Below, in pieces: positions 33,435 through 43,920 of a stretch of DNA of 64,000 nucleotides (its first letter is position 1; every line of letters begins with the position of its first letter). The position numbers were made by a program, and so were the translations under genes. The notes below the pieces were generated by a model. The model searched no databases and was not told where the DNA came from. It saw nothing but the letters and a program-made list of their open reading frames with translations. The DNA is taken from the NCBI GenBank assembly GCA_947462335.1, contig OX381705.1:5074703-5138702 (forward strand). The letters run 5' to 3'. The stretch is from Harmothoe impar. Taxonomy: Eukaryota; Annelida; Polychaeta; Phyllodocida; Polynoidae.

Positions 33435-36400
33435 ATGGAGTCTGGAGTGTTCCATGAGCAATCTTCTCAGGAAAATGGTGAAAAGTGGACTGCCGATATG
33501 TGTGGAGTCCTCCGTAATGTCTATGCGGACGTGGTAGAACGCAGAAATTTAGCGCTCAGTCCAGCCGAGTTATCAGCCATGATGGAAGATCAATGGAACG
33601 TAATGTATCCTGATAGTCCCGTGAGTGGCCTCTCCTTAATTCGTATTTACCACCTGTTAGAGGAGAAAACCCCTGCTTACTTTAATATCAGACCACCTGC
33701 CTATTCAGAATGTGTCAAGAAAGAGCCGTCAGAGAAGAATAAGACAGTCTACACAAAGTGGACCGAGGCCATGACTGAAAACCTGGAAATGTGTGGTGCG
33801 GCAGCGTTGAAAATCCAAGCAGAGTTGAGGTTTACGGAGGAATCTAGGCCAATTTTACGTAACCTGATTTTGGTGCAATGGAAGAAAATTTACCCAGACT
33901 CCAAGCAGTCGTGCACGGCACTCGTAAGGCGTTACCAAAAGCTCAGGGAGAATGCAGAGCTCAGGGGATCGGTACAGTTCCCACGCAACGCTGAGTGGTT
34001 CGCAAAAAGAGACGCAGCCATTCGGTCTCATGGTCCAGGTGGAGATGCGGGGTCAGAAGAGCAGTCAGACGTTCCTCTGTTGCCCAAAGGACCAGGTGGA
34101 GACGGGTGTACAGATGGCGTGGATTATTTCAACAAAGACAAGAAGCGCAATAGAAGGGGAAAACCTACAGTATGTTATTATGAATCTTCCCAATCTGAGG
34201 ACCAATCTCAGGAACAGGCTAAGCGTAGAGCATGTGACATGGATGTTGACTTTGTTTTGGACGAGCCCTTTCTGCAACAAAATTCACATGTGGTGGGTGT
34301 AGACGTTTCTGCAGAAGAGGAGGTCGATCCCCCGGTCAAATACAAGCGAAAGACAAAAGGTCCAGTTGTTTTTGATGAGGACGAAGATGTTGAAGACGAC
34401 CATGAGCAGGAAGACGTCAACGCTCCGGTGGCTGATGGAACGGCCATAGTTAAGGTAGTGAAGGCGCGAGTCAAGTGGACTCCTCATTTGGTGGAAATGC
34501 TGAAGCTTGCTATGCAGCGTACAGAAGAGCAAATTTGCATGCCCAACATCAATAGCTTCCATGGAATGAGGTCACATCTACTTGCTGCACATTTCAATAA
34601 TCTTGTGCCAGAGTCTAATGTACACCAATCAAAAATAGTCAGTAAGGCCAGTAAGCTTAAGAAGGAAAGAAAGAAAGCCAAATGGTCTGATTTACCAGGT
34701 GAAGGAAAAGAGGCTGAGACGGGAGATAACGCCGGCCAGGCTGACATGCCTAATGACATGTGTTTCAATTTAAGCATTCTTAGTACTATTGTGTATAACC
34801 GTCTAATCGATACGCAGGTAGAGCGTAGCCGAGATCGGCTGTTTCAGGCAGTTTGCTTTAATTGTGGCATGTTGCTTTATGGCAATTTAAAGTATGGTCA
34901 TTTGTTCCACCGCAAGAAAGGACCGAATGAACCCCCTGCGCGTATAACATATTCGATGAGTGACTACGAGTTTGAGCTTCCCTACGAGTTCACCTATTTG
35001 GATGGAAACACGGTGGTACATAAGTTCTATGCCTGTTATCAGTGTAGACGTCGTCCTATGAATTACTACCCATGCACTGCCAACATCAATCCGGATCCAT
35101 CTCATCCTGCCATCTTTCGGTTGCCTGAGGTTGTCAGTGCACTGCGCAACGATCACGAGAAGGGCAATGCTTCTCTTGCCAACATATTTTCTACTACCCA
35201 GAAGGCTAACAACAAGGCACGACGTATTTGGGTTCACAAAGTTGGAGAAGTCAATGTTTTGCCGAGAGTTGCACATAACTACGCAGGCCTGTACGGTTAC
35301 ATGGTCAGACGTCCGGACGAGGAGGCGCAGAATGTCTCTGATGAGAGAATAGTTGCAGCTGTGAAATTCTTTGGTCGAAACAATTTTCTGTTCAAAGATT
35401 TCAAATCAAACTATGAGACACTGTACCGGCATGCCGACATAGATCTACTTCCCACTGAGACAGACTGTCCAGATGCTCGAGGCCACCCTATATGTGAACA
35501 CCTCAACGATGAATCAGTAGCATGGGCTGTCCCTCTGGACCCTGAAAGGGGTTTGCCACGTCTTAATCCACATGAGGACATCATCGGTGTCCAACATTCA
35601 CGCGAATTTGCTGTGGACCTCAATAAGGGCATCTCATACAGGGATAAGCACTTGGAGGCAAAGGCATGGACATGGCTATTTCCATATGGTCATGGGAGTT
35701 GGTTTGAGCGTTCCGATCTCAAACCAATGCAGTACATCAAGCTCCGGGTTCTCTGCTATGATTCCCGGTGGAGATCCGACATCAACTATTCGTTCTTTTG
35801 GGTGGACCGCTTGATTAAAGATCGCTTATTCTATGTGGCGAAAACCAGAGTCATTACTACAGAGCCGGGTACCGAGGTTCCCAATGTGGGTCAGCTACGA
35901 GAGAGTAATTCGAGCACCGAAGGGAAGTTCTCGCAGTTTGGAAGTACACTGCCAAACACTGTGGTCGGCAGTAAGTCATATTGGAAGGCGAGGCTGCTTG
36001 AGCTGGTGGCCGTCAGTACGGAATTGGGACAGCCAGACTTCTTCATCACACTCACACAGAACGACGGATGGCCCGAACTGCAAACGGTGGTGAAGCATGG
36101 CTATGGGGCCTATCCAACAGTACCTGATGGTCGAATCTGTACAGATTCAAACACGTCGTCGACGGTTCTCTTCTCGGTGGAGACAACTGTCGCATTCTTC
36201 AAACGTTTCGCACAGTTCAAGTCTTATGTGCTGCAGAACGAAAACGGCCCCATTGGTAAGGTCCGTGATTCGTGGTACAGAGTAGAATTTCAAGGGCGCG
36301 GAGCTATTCATATTCACATGGTGGTGTGGTGTGAGCCCGGCACTATTCCAGCGGATGCGGTGAGAGCTGAATTTCCCCGGCCGGAGAGCCGTGAACAGCA

Positions 36401-39400
36401 CAAGGACTCTGTAAAGGAAATGCGGAATGTGGTGGGCCAGTTCCAAATCCACGAGTGTCGTCCAGCCAGATGTTTCCCTCGAGTGGCAGGCAAAATCATC
36501 AGAAAGTGTAAGTACGGATTCCCATTTGAACTGACAGACGAGGATGGGACTGCCGAGGGTGGCATCCGCTACAACTACAAGAGACGTCATGAGGAAGACG
36601 TCAGGGTATCGTCGTACAACCTGTCTATTCTTTTGACTTGGCAGGCACATATGAACATTCAGCGAGTGACCCATTCTGGTTGGGAGATGTACTTAGCCAA
36701 GTACATCAGTAAAGCCGAGCCGTCCTTTGACATGCTCTTGCCCGAGGAGACAAGCGAGGTGGAGAGGTTCCTGCGCACACGTCTCATCGGCAGATTGGAA
36801 GCTGACTGCATACTTCTGGGGTACAACATGTGTCGCTGCACCCGTGAGGTTGTCTTCTGTCCGACCTCCATCAATCCGAGCATGCGGTGCATGAAGAGAA
36901 ATATTCACCTTAAAGGAGATCCCGACTCAACCGACATCTACTACGACAATGGATTGATGAAGTATCTGGATCGTCCTTCCCAGTTGAAGGACATGCTGTA
37001 TGCCGAATATGTCAAGTGTTACAGATTCGTAGCGAGTGTAACGTCCGATCTACATGAGGAACAGGAAGAGTATCATCCAGAGTTTGAAGATGACGCTCCT
37101 CCACTGAAAGATGCCAAGGGACGTTTACTCAAGAGACGCAAGCAAGGCAAAGAAGCCGTCCCGCGCTGGCGGTTCTGTCTGCCTTATGGTGAATCTCAGG
37201 AGGCGTATTATGAGCAAATTCTCGTCCAAAGGTTCCCTTGGACTACAGACACAATCGGCAGCATCATTTCACCCGATAATGTGTCAAAGACTTATCAGGA
37301 GGAGTGTGCCATCCGTGACCTCATTGACAAGCAGTCAGACGCTGAGACTATGTTGCGTGAGGCTGCCGTCCGTGGATTTGATATTCGATTCATTAAGACC
37401 ATAGCTCAGCATATGGTGGACAAGGAGTGGATGACCACTGAGGAGACTGACGCGTTGCTTGGGGAAATTGAGCAAAACCGTCCTCCAGTGGTCGAAAGAC
37501 GTAAGCAGGTTGAGGTGGACGACGAGGATGAATTTGATATGGGAGACATGGGAGTGAGAGCGCCACCTATGGAGGACATAGATGCTTTGAAAGCTCAGTT
37601 GAATGCCGACCAAAGGCGAGCTCTGGACTACATGAATGGTGAAATAGCTGCAGAAAGACAGTTACTCGTCAACGTAGTTGGTGCTGCCGGCACTGGGAAG
37701 TCCTTCTTGCTGAAAACATTTATTGCATGCTGCCGACAACAACACCATCTCACTGTCAAGGTTATGGCCAGTACAGGCATAGCAGCTCATCTGATAGGAG
37801 GCTGTACTGTTCACAGTGCTTTTAAAATGGATATAAAAGCCCAATCCTTTCTGTACAAGGGCAGAGTTATTGCCAAAATGATGAGGGAAACTGATGTCTT
37901 TATCATTGACGAGTTCTCGCTGTTGGAGGCGAAAGTCATGATGGAAATAGATCACGTCATGAAGGGCATGTCCTGTGGGAAGTATAACCATAGACCATTC
38001 GGTCACAGACATGTGGTATTGTTGGGGGATCCGGCTCAGCTGCCAGCCATTGATTTGGATATTTATGGCATTTGGACGTGGAACGGTTTCTTCAAATCTA
38101 TTATACTGAATGAGGTCATGCGTCAAGACGACCCAGAGTTCCTGGCCATGTTACAGGACGTCAGGCGTGGTAACCTCAATCAAACATCTTTGGCCACACT
38201 GCGAAAACGTGTAGTCCCTCCTTCTTCCTACCCGAAACATGCAGCAGAATATGGCGTAAACGATGCGGTCATCGTGTCTCATCGTGTCGACAGGGATTCA
38301 ATAAACAACGCCATACTTGAGAACATGGAGGGAGAGGAAACAGTTTTTACGGCCATCGACCTCAACAAGCAAGGCAATCCTGCCACGGCTGAGGAGTCAA
38401 AAAACATTGACATTTTCCAGAAAAGTTCTTTCCCGCGAGAGATACGTCTCAAGGTTGGAGCTCGGGTCATTCTCCTGAGAAACATGGAAATAGAGGCTGG
38501 ATGGGTCAATGGCACTAGGGCTGAGGTTGTGCGAATTGTCAGCCAGAACTGTATTATCATACGTCATCTGGTCGACGGTACGGAGTTGTTGTTGGGACGT
38601 GTTGAACAAGATGTCGCATACGAGCATGCAACTGGCTCGCTAATGAGGAACCAGCTGCCTATTACACTGGGATGGTGTCTTACAACTCACAAGGTCCAAG
38701 GTATGACACTGGATCGGGCGTATGTTAAAATGGACGGTAAATTCTTTGCCAGTGGTCAGGCGTACACCGCACTGAGCAGAGTGCGACGGTGTTCTGATCT
38801 CACTCTGTTTGCCTTCGAACCAGTGGCAGTACGTCTCAGCCCGAGACATGCCTTAGTGCTGCAATATATGGAGTCTACTAATGTCCTTTCTCCTGACGCC
38901 AAAGACATCAAGAGTAAAGAGATGAGGGCTCTGGTGGATCTCATAAAAAGAACACCGTATGACCCAGAAAAAGAGCTGAAAAGGCAGGCCCGAAGTAAGA
39001 AATTCAAAAAGTTTATCAAAGACTCTGTCAAGAGGGCCAATGGAATTCCAGTTTCAAATCCTAGGAATAAATCCAAAACGTCGAAAAGGCCAGCTCCAAG
39101 TTCAAGTCCTAGCAAGAAATCAAAGACGTCGAAAAGGCCAGCTCCAAGTTCAAGTCCTAGCAAGAAATCAAAGACGTCGAAAAGGCCAGCTCCAAGTTCA
39201 AGTCCAAGCAAGCCAAATAAGCGAAAGAGGGCGTCGGATCCTCCTCCTACTAAGGTTGCCGACGAGGCTGGTCATGATAATGCCGCAGAGCAGCCAATAC
39301 CTGGATCTGGTCAAGCTGGGGAATCCTGCCACTCTCCGCCTGTTTCCAAAGGTGTTTGTCGAACTATTCCCAAGGTGCGACAAGGAGGCATAGTGCGTTA

Positions 39401-40067
39401 CCAAGCCAGGGCCGGTCCCCTCTCTGACGCCCCAGAAGTGTTCATGTGGAAGAAGTCTCTGGCTAACCACATGCTGAACGAGGACTGTCATCGTACTCCC
39501 CTCATACCAGTCGACCGGTTTCCTTCTATGGTGCCCCAAAGTCATGTCACATCTCTCAATGATGCTGGCATGGGACTTGACGTCATAAAAGGTGATGGAA
39601 ACTGCTTCTACAGAGCGATATCAAAGGAGTTGTTTGGCACACAGGAATACTACCACGTTATAAGGTTGCATGCCATTCACTTTCTGCAGCTCCATCTGGA
39701 CGTCCATATGCCTGTTATCACTGATGACATGGCCATCCAACGTCTGCTGCGTAATCCTGATGTGTTGATAAGTCGACAGGATGCTGCTGACTATGTAGAT
39801 AGGCATTACGAAGACAGGACATGGGCGTATAGCGCAAACTGCTATGCTGTGGCGGGCATGCTGGGTTGTGACATCCGAGTACTTAAACTCAATCCAAAAG
39901 GTGACTCGGTTTGGCACGTGGTCTCTCCGTTGGTGGCACTGGACGACAGGATTGTCCCCGCCCCGCCACAGCATTACACTCCTGTTATCTATAATGAACA
40001 GGTTGAAGGTCAGGGCACACATTTCACTCGTTGTTACAAAATGGCACCGCTGCCTGATGTAGAGTAG
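33435..40067 (+). CDS. Helitron Rep/helicase with SANT-like repeats and C-terminal OTU protease (2,210 aa)
   Basis: A single uninterrupted 2,210-codon frame. Three SANT/trihelix-like repeats, each opening with KWT or similar, lie at about 15-75, 107-172 and 346-405, likely for DNA binding. Acidic linkers follow. A Cys-rich zinc finger spans 474-545 (CFNC, CYQC). The Helitron-like N domain covers ~735-965 and ends in the HUH motif His959-Ile-His961. The two catalytic tyrosines fit Y1086 and Y1090 (YLAKYISK). Pif1-type SF1B helicase: Walker A GAAGTGKS 1416-1423, Walker B IIDEF near 1492, LLGDPAQLPA 1529-1538, THKVQGMTLD 1751-1760. Three 16-residue Lys/Ser/Pro repeats occupy 1879-1926. The OTU domain has Asp2054, Cys2057 and His2196. 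Rep nicks and joins single strands for rolling-circle transposition; OTU domains are deubiquitinase-type proteases known from animal Helentron/Helitron2 elements. All catalytic residues are present, so it may be active. Confidence 0.97.
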   Translation: MESGVFHEQSSQENGEKWTADMCGVLRNVYADVVERRNLALSPAELSAMMEDQWNVMYPDSPVSGLSLIRIYHLLEEKTPAYFNIRPPAYSECVKKEPSEKNKTVYTKWTEAMTENLEMCGAAALKIQAELRFTEESRPILRNLILVQWKKIYPDSKQSCTALVRRYQKLRENAELRGSVQFPRNAEWFAKRDAAIRSHGPGGDAGSEEQSDVPLLPKGPGGDGCTDGVDYFNKDKKRNRRGKPTVCYYESSQSEDQSQEQAKRRACDMDVDFVLDEPFLQQNSHVVGVDVSAEEEVDPPVKYKRKTKGPVVFDEDEDVEDDHEQEDVNAPVADGTAIVKVVKARVKWTPHLVEMLKLAMQRTEEQICMPNINSFHGMRSHLLAAHFNNLVPESNVHQSKIVSKASKLKKERKKAKWSDLPGEGKEAETGDNAGQADMPNDMCFNLSILSTIVYNRLIDTQVERSRDRLFQAVCFNCGMLLYGNLKYGHLFHRKKGPNEPPARITYSMSDYEFELPYEFTYLDGNTVVHKFYACYQCRRRPMNYYPCTANINPDPSHPAIFRLPEVVSALRNDHEKGNASLANIFSTTQKANNKARRIWVHKVGEVNVLPRVAHNYAGLYGYMVRRPDEEAQNVSDERIVAAVKFFGRNNFLFKDFKSNYETLYRHADIDLLPTETDCPDARGHPICEHLNDESVAWAVPLDPERGLPRLNPHEDIIGVQHSREFAVDLNKGISYRDKHLEAKAWTWLFPYGHGSWFERSDLKPMQYIKLRVLCYDSRWRSDINYSFFWVDRLIKDRLFYVAKTRVITTEPGTEVPNVGQLRESNSSTEGKFSQFGSTLPNTVVGSKSYWKARLLELVAVSTELGQPDFFITLTQNDGWPELQTVVKHGYGAYPTVPDGRICTDSNTSSTVLFSVETTVAFFKRFAQFKSYVLQNENGPIGKVRDSWYRVEFQGRGAIHIHMVVWCEPGTIPADAVRAEFPRPESREQHKDSVKEMRNVVGQFQIHECRPARCFPRVAGKIIRKCKYGFPFELTDEDGTAEGGIRYNYKRRHEEDVRVSSYNLSILLTWQAHMNIQRVTHSGWEMYLAKYISKAEPSFDMLLPEETSEVERFLRTRLIGRLEADCILLGYNMCRCTREVVFCPTSINPSMRCMKRNIHLKGDPDSTDIYYDNGLMKYLDRPSQLKDMLYAEYVKCYRFVASVTSDLHEEQEEYHPEFEDDAPPLKDAKGRLLKRRKQGKEAVPRWRFCLPYGESQEAYYEQILVQRFPWTTDTIGSIISPDNVSKTYQEECAIRDLIDKQSDAETMLREAAVRGFDIRFIKTIAQHMVDKEWMTTEETDALLGEIEQNRPPVVERRKQVEVDDEDEFDMGDMGVRAPPMEDIDALKAQLNADQRRALDYMNGEIAAERQLLVNVVGAAGTGKSFLLKTFIACCRQQHHLTVKVMASTGIAAHLIGGCTVHSAFKMDIKAQSFLYKGRVIAKMMRETDVFIIDEFSLLEAKVMMEIDHVMKGMSCGKYNHRPFGHRHVVLLGDPAQLPAIDLDIYGIWTWNGFFKSIILNEVMRQDDPEFLAMLQDVRRGNLNQTSLATLRKRVVPPSSYPKHAAEYGVNDAVIVSHRVDRDSINNAILENMEGEETVFTAIDLNKQGNPATAEESKNIDIFQKSSFPREIRLKVGARVILLRNMEIEAGWVNGTRAEVVRIVSQNCIIIRHLVDGTELLLGRVEQDVAYEHATGSLMRNQLPITLGWCLTTHKVQGMTLDRAYVKMDGKFFASGQAYTALSRVRRCSDLTLFAFEPVAVRLSPRHALVLQYMESTNVLSPDAKDIKSKEMRALVDLIKRTPYDPEKELKRQARSKKFKKFIKDSVKRANGIPVSNPRNKSKTSKRPAPSSSPSKKSKTSKRPAPSSSPSKKSKTSKRPAPSSSPSKPNKRKRASDPPPTKVADEAGHDNAAEQPIPGSGQAGESCHSPPVSKGVCRTIPKVRQGGIVRYQARAGPLSDAPEVFMWKKSLANHMLNEDCHRTPLIPVDRFPSMVPQSHVTSLNDAGMGLDVIKGDGNCFYRAISKELFGTQEYYHVIRLHAIHFLQLHLDVHMPVITDDMAIQRLLRNPDVLISRQDAADYVDRHYEDRTWAYSANCYAVAGMLGCDIRVLKLNPKGDSVWHVVSPLVALDDRIVPAPPQHYTPVIYNEQVEGQGTHFTRCYKMAPLPDVE
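39067..39210 (+). repeat. Three 48-bp tandem repeats inside the Rep gene
   Basis: A 48-bp unit (AAATCCAAAACGTCGAAAAG... and variants) occurs three times in frame and encodes a 16-residue Lys/Ser/Pro block linking helicase and OTU domains. The near-identity of the units suggests recent slippage. The basic linker could double as a nuclear localisation signal. Confidence 0.92.
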
Positions 40068-40594
40068 CACGTCTGGAACAGTCATTGTGTATATGTAGTC
40101 AGCCACTCAAAAATATTTCTAAACCAATTAAAAACTGCAGTCCTCACCTATGTCAAACGGTGTGTTTGTGCATCATCAATGCAGTCCTGGCCGAAAACAC
40201 AGTTCAATTTGTGTGGCCAGTTTGTGCATCTGCAGTCCTGGTGTGGCATACGGCTAATGTCAACCAGATTGTGCATACAGTATAAACCATAACAAAAATC
40301 AAAGCATGGCTACAGACATCTTTCATGTAGGTGGGTAAAAAGTCAAATAAGTGTTACCGTTTATTTATTTATTTACTATTCATAATAAACGCTCATTTGA
40401 AATACGCACAAATGTTATTAAAGAAAAGAAATATTTCATTTGCTGATATCTTAGCTGTATTTATCTGTCAATTGTGTAAGAATGTTTTATCTTGATAGTC
40501 ATTGTACTAATACTACTACTACAGCTACTAATAAGTTATCGGTAGCTGTAATTGTCTTACCATATTGTTAAAGTCTGCTTGTGTTGAATGGCAG
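40068..40594 (+). other. Intergenic region with Rep polyadenylation signal and SGNH-gene acceptor
   Basis: AATAAA at 40,384-40,389 (317 nt after the Rep stop) is a good polyadenylation signal. The tail end (TCTGCTTGTGTTGAATGGCAG) forms a 3' splice site at 40,594, directly abutting the SGNH ATG. No ORF of note. Confidence 0.6.
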
Positions 40595-43121
40595 ATGAGT
40601 GACGTGTGTACGGCTGCAGACCTTGGACATGTGCGAGGGGTGGTGGTGGGCGACTCCCTGCTGAGGTGGGCCGAGCTCCCGGGCTTTGTATACATACCAG
40701 TGGCAACGAGCGCACAGTTAAGATGCAATCTGCAGAAAGTTCGTAAGGAGCTTGGAAACTGCCTCGTGGTATGTTGCGGGTCCAACGACCTGGCGGACGG
40801 ATCAAGTTACCAGGATGTGGTATCACATTTAATCGAGTTCAAAAATGAGGTAACTATCTAGTCTTCACAGTATTATACGTTAAAGTACTATAATCTAATA
40901 ATAATACTACTATCCTATAATATAATAATATAAGTCATAGGTAATGTATTGTACAAAGTAGTAGCGGCCTGATAATTTACGAAAAACTACATTTTTTATG
41001 AGAAAGGGTTAAAAAATATGGAATATTCAGCAGACACGGTTTGTTATCTTCCACATATCTCTGTTTGTGACCGTGAAATTTTGGTGAAGGGCAGGGGCAA
41101 GAGTAAGCGGGAAAATTTTCACTTTGAATATTTTGTGTCGTGGCTATGCGGACTACGACAATCGTGTACCAAATATCATAATTTACAAAAAACTTTATTG
41201 GGTGAGAAATGTTTGGGGGGGGGGGGGAAATGCAATCTTTACCATAATCAGTGTGTGAATAATATTATTGTCAATATTTTTAGGCCAGCAGGCTTTTCGA
41301 TGAAGTTTTAATATGTACTGTGCCACGGCGCCGACAGCTCAAACCCTTCGTGCGGAAGACTCTGAACAAGTGAGTGCAATGTTTTTCAAGTCGGTCAAAT
41401 ATAAAACATGGAATACAGTTTACTTTAGGAATGCGTACATGTCTGTGTTGCCAGTAGTTTAATTTTTTTTTTTAAAGAAAAATGCAATTGGTCAAGAAAT
41501 TAAATTATCTTTAAGAAAGTTGGTGTTCACTTTCAACACATCAACATTTCATTGCCTTGAAATTTGGTGTAGTAAATGAAACGCTAAGTTTTAATAAGTG
41601 ACTCATCTTAACAATATCTGAATTTTCAGACGCATCCGTTCCCACTTCGAGGGCAGGGTGATTGACTTGGATCGTGCCCTGCCCGAGTTTCGGCTGTTCC
41701 GCAACGACCGCATCCATCCATTGCGGGCGGGTCTAGTCAGAATCGAGAAAGCAGTGAGTGATGTGGTTAAGGTAAGTCTTAAGCACTATAACATTGAATC
41801 ATTTAAAGAACAAATGCCAAATTTTGCACCATAGTGAAAACTGTTATTTTCATTTTATAAAAATAATAAAAAATAAGCAGACATAATAATAAAAGTAGCA
41901 TTGATCTATATGAATAGTATAAATTTCATTCTGCCATCTATTTCTGCCATGTATTATTAAGTCTACACATTTTCTGCCACCAGCCTCTTAGCATCGCTGA
42001 CAAGCCGGAGGCAGCCAAAGAGGAGGCTGAGGTGCCCATGGAAGCCGACAATGGGGTGGCAGTAGGGGTAGACGATGGGTCGTTCGACCAGGTTCAAGAG
42101 GTAACTATAAATCTATGTTTTTAATGCTTCATACAGTAACACTGAATTAACTAAATGGTCAAACAGCACTACAAGGCACATGTTTCTTATCTCATCATAG
42201 TTGAAATGCTGCGTGCTCATTTTTCACCGGTAAAAAGGTCATCTATTTTTTCCTGTGCTGTTCTTTTCAGACAGTTGTTTGTATATTTGTTGCTATTTGT
42301 TATCAATTCAGATCAGTCAGACAGGTGGAGACGGAGCAGCACGGGTTGGTCAGATGCTAAGAGGGGGGGGACGGGGTATCATCAGGAGCCGACTCGGCCA
42401 CAAATCAGTAAGTATCTCACATATAGAACTTCTTTGGTTTACTTTGTCTGTTATTTGTTAACGTGTATAACATGCATTACAGTTCTTTACTTCTGTATGC
42501 AGTTGCTCTTTGTCATACAGGGTCAGTTTACACGTACAGTGCTTTTGGACTTACTTTGGTTTTCTTTACAGAGGGGTGGCGTACATAAACGCCAGAACCA
42601 CAAGAGGCGACATGCTCGTGGTGCTCGTGGTGCTCGTGGTGGTCGGGTCCCGCCAACTCGTGGTCATGCTGGATATGGTGACGCCAACCACAAGCGGGTC
42701 CTGGGAAGTCGTGGTGCAGGGCCAGTTCACTCCGTTGCGCATCCAGGGCCAGTTCACTCCGTTGCACGTCCAGTGGCAGTTCCAGTTCCTGCGCCGCTGC
42801 CGCGTTCAGCCAAACCAACAATTGTGATCGAAAATGTAAGTGCTTTTATTACAAACTTATTGAGTAAGCGCAAGTGGTGTATTTCTTTTTTTAAATTCAT
42901 TTTGAAGTATTATGGTATGGAAGGGTGTTTAATGTGACAAATAGAATCGTCCATTCAATATTAATCATTTAATACATTAAATCATTTAATACATTCTCAC
43001 TATGCACCGCTATGTGGTATATCCTGCCATTGTTTAATGTGAAACATCACAATGTTAAACTTACCTGTGGTTCACTTTCTCTTTATTGTAGGCCACGTTC
43101 TACTGGGGTACAGAGATGTGA
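40595..43121 (+). CDS. SGNH/GDSL hydrolase-like protein, seven exons, 329 aa
   Basis: Exons 40595-40849, 41284-41369, 41630-41771, 41984-42100, 42312-42407, 42572-42835 and 43092-43121. All introns are GT-AG (donors GTAACT, GTGAGT, GTAAGT, GTAACT, GTAAGT, GTAAGT) and the frame stays open through every join to TGA. The N-terminal ~160 residues carry the SGNH blocks: GDS with nucleophile Ser21 (VVVGDSLLRW), block III GSND at 62-65, and Asp140-x-x-His143 (DRIHPL). Family members are esterases or acyl hydrolases, some acting on sugar acetyl groups. Block II Gly is not obvious, so activity is unproven. The C-terminal 170 residues are acidic, then Gly/Arg-rich (RGARGARGG), then Pro-rich. The gene sits 527 bp downstream of Rep, same strand. 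AATAAA is at 43,314. SGNH domains are known from CR1 and Ngaro retroelements. Here it is an element gene or a captured host gene. Confidence 0.85.
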
Positions 43122-43313
43122 ATAAGTCACCATGAGCCATTGAGCTGCAATCAAAACCGTCATGTATATAATATATTATAAGTTATCTTCTCCACACCTA
43201 TGTATATATATCACTACCATACATCTTATATTTTTTCATCTATTTATATATTGTATTTAATCTATGTATATATATCAGCTAATGTCAGCCAGAAAAATTA
43301 TCAGAATAATGGA

Positions 43314-43319
43314 AATAAA
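43314..43319 (+). terminator. Polyadenylation signal of the SGNH gene
   Basis: AATAAA about 195 nt after the stop codon, in an AT-rich 3' UTR. Confidence 0.6.
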
Positions 43320-43512
43320 ATTAATTCTTAAATTATATTGAACTCAACGACTTTGTTGCCTTCTTTGCCACACATTGAATATAGATCAGAAAAAGGAAAA
43401 TAAATAAAAATTGCGGACTTACCTTGATAAATTCCAAAAAAAATCCTAGGTTTAGAAAAATTTTAAAACAAAAAAGGTCAAAGGTAAAACACATGGCTCA
43501 TTCGGGCTAACT

Positions 43513-43920
43513 CCCGGGGGGGGGGGGGGGCACTCTCACATTTATGTATACCATGTGTGTACATCACCCTTAATTTAGACCCCTTTTACCGGGACAAAAT
43601 CCACAAGCAACACTACTGTTTTGGCGGCATAACTCCCAGAAATGTGCAAAAATCAGGACCTTTTTCATGGGACATCACCCCAAATTTGCCAAAATCAACC
43701 CCTTATTTAACAGAAACTGTGGGACATTTTGGGTGGATATTCCAGGCCTAAAAACATATCCCTTTTCGCTCAAAATTGGCTGAAAAAGGACGCACAATGG
43801 CGGGTTGGCCGGTACCCGCCTGTGGGGCTAAAAAAGCACCCCTTTCCCGGTATTTTGTGTACGCATATAGTTACTATAGATGACATAGGGAGTCCCCCCC
43901 CCCCCCCGGGGGGCTCACTG
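43513..43920. mobile_element. Putative ~0.4 kb non-coding element with poly-G/poly-C inverted ends
   Basis: The left end is CCC followed by ~15 G and CACTCTCAC. The right end, on the complement, is CCC-G-run-GACTCCC, so the two ends are imperfect inverted repeats dominated by homopolymer. The interior has repeated CCCCTTTT/CCCCTTAT phrases and no coding frame. No clear target duplication could be fixed because of the homopolymers. Confidence 0.45.

Noticed and set aside
42155..42937. 260-codon plus-strand frame
   Set aside because: It reads through introns of the SGNH gene. The spliced model with GT-AG sites and a continuous frame explains the coding part better.
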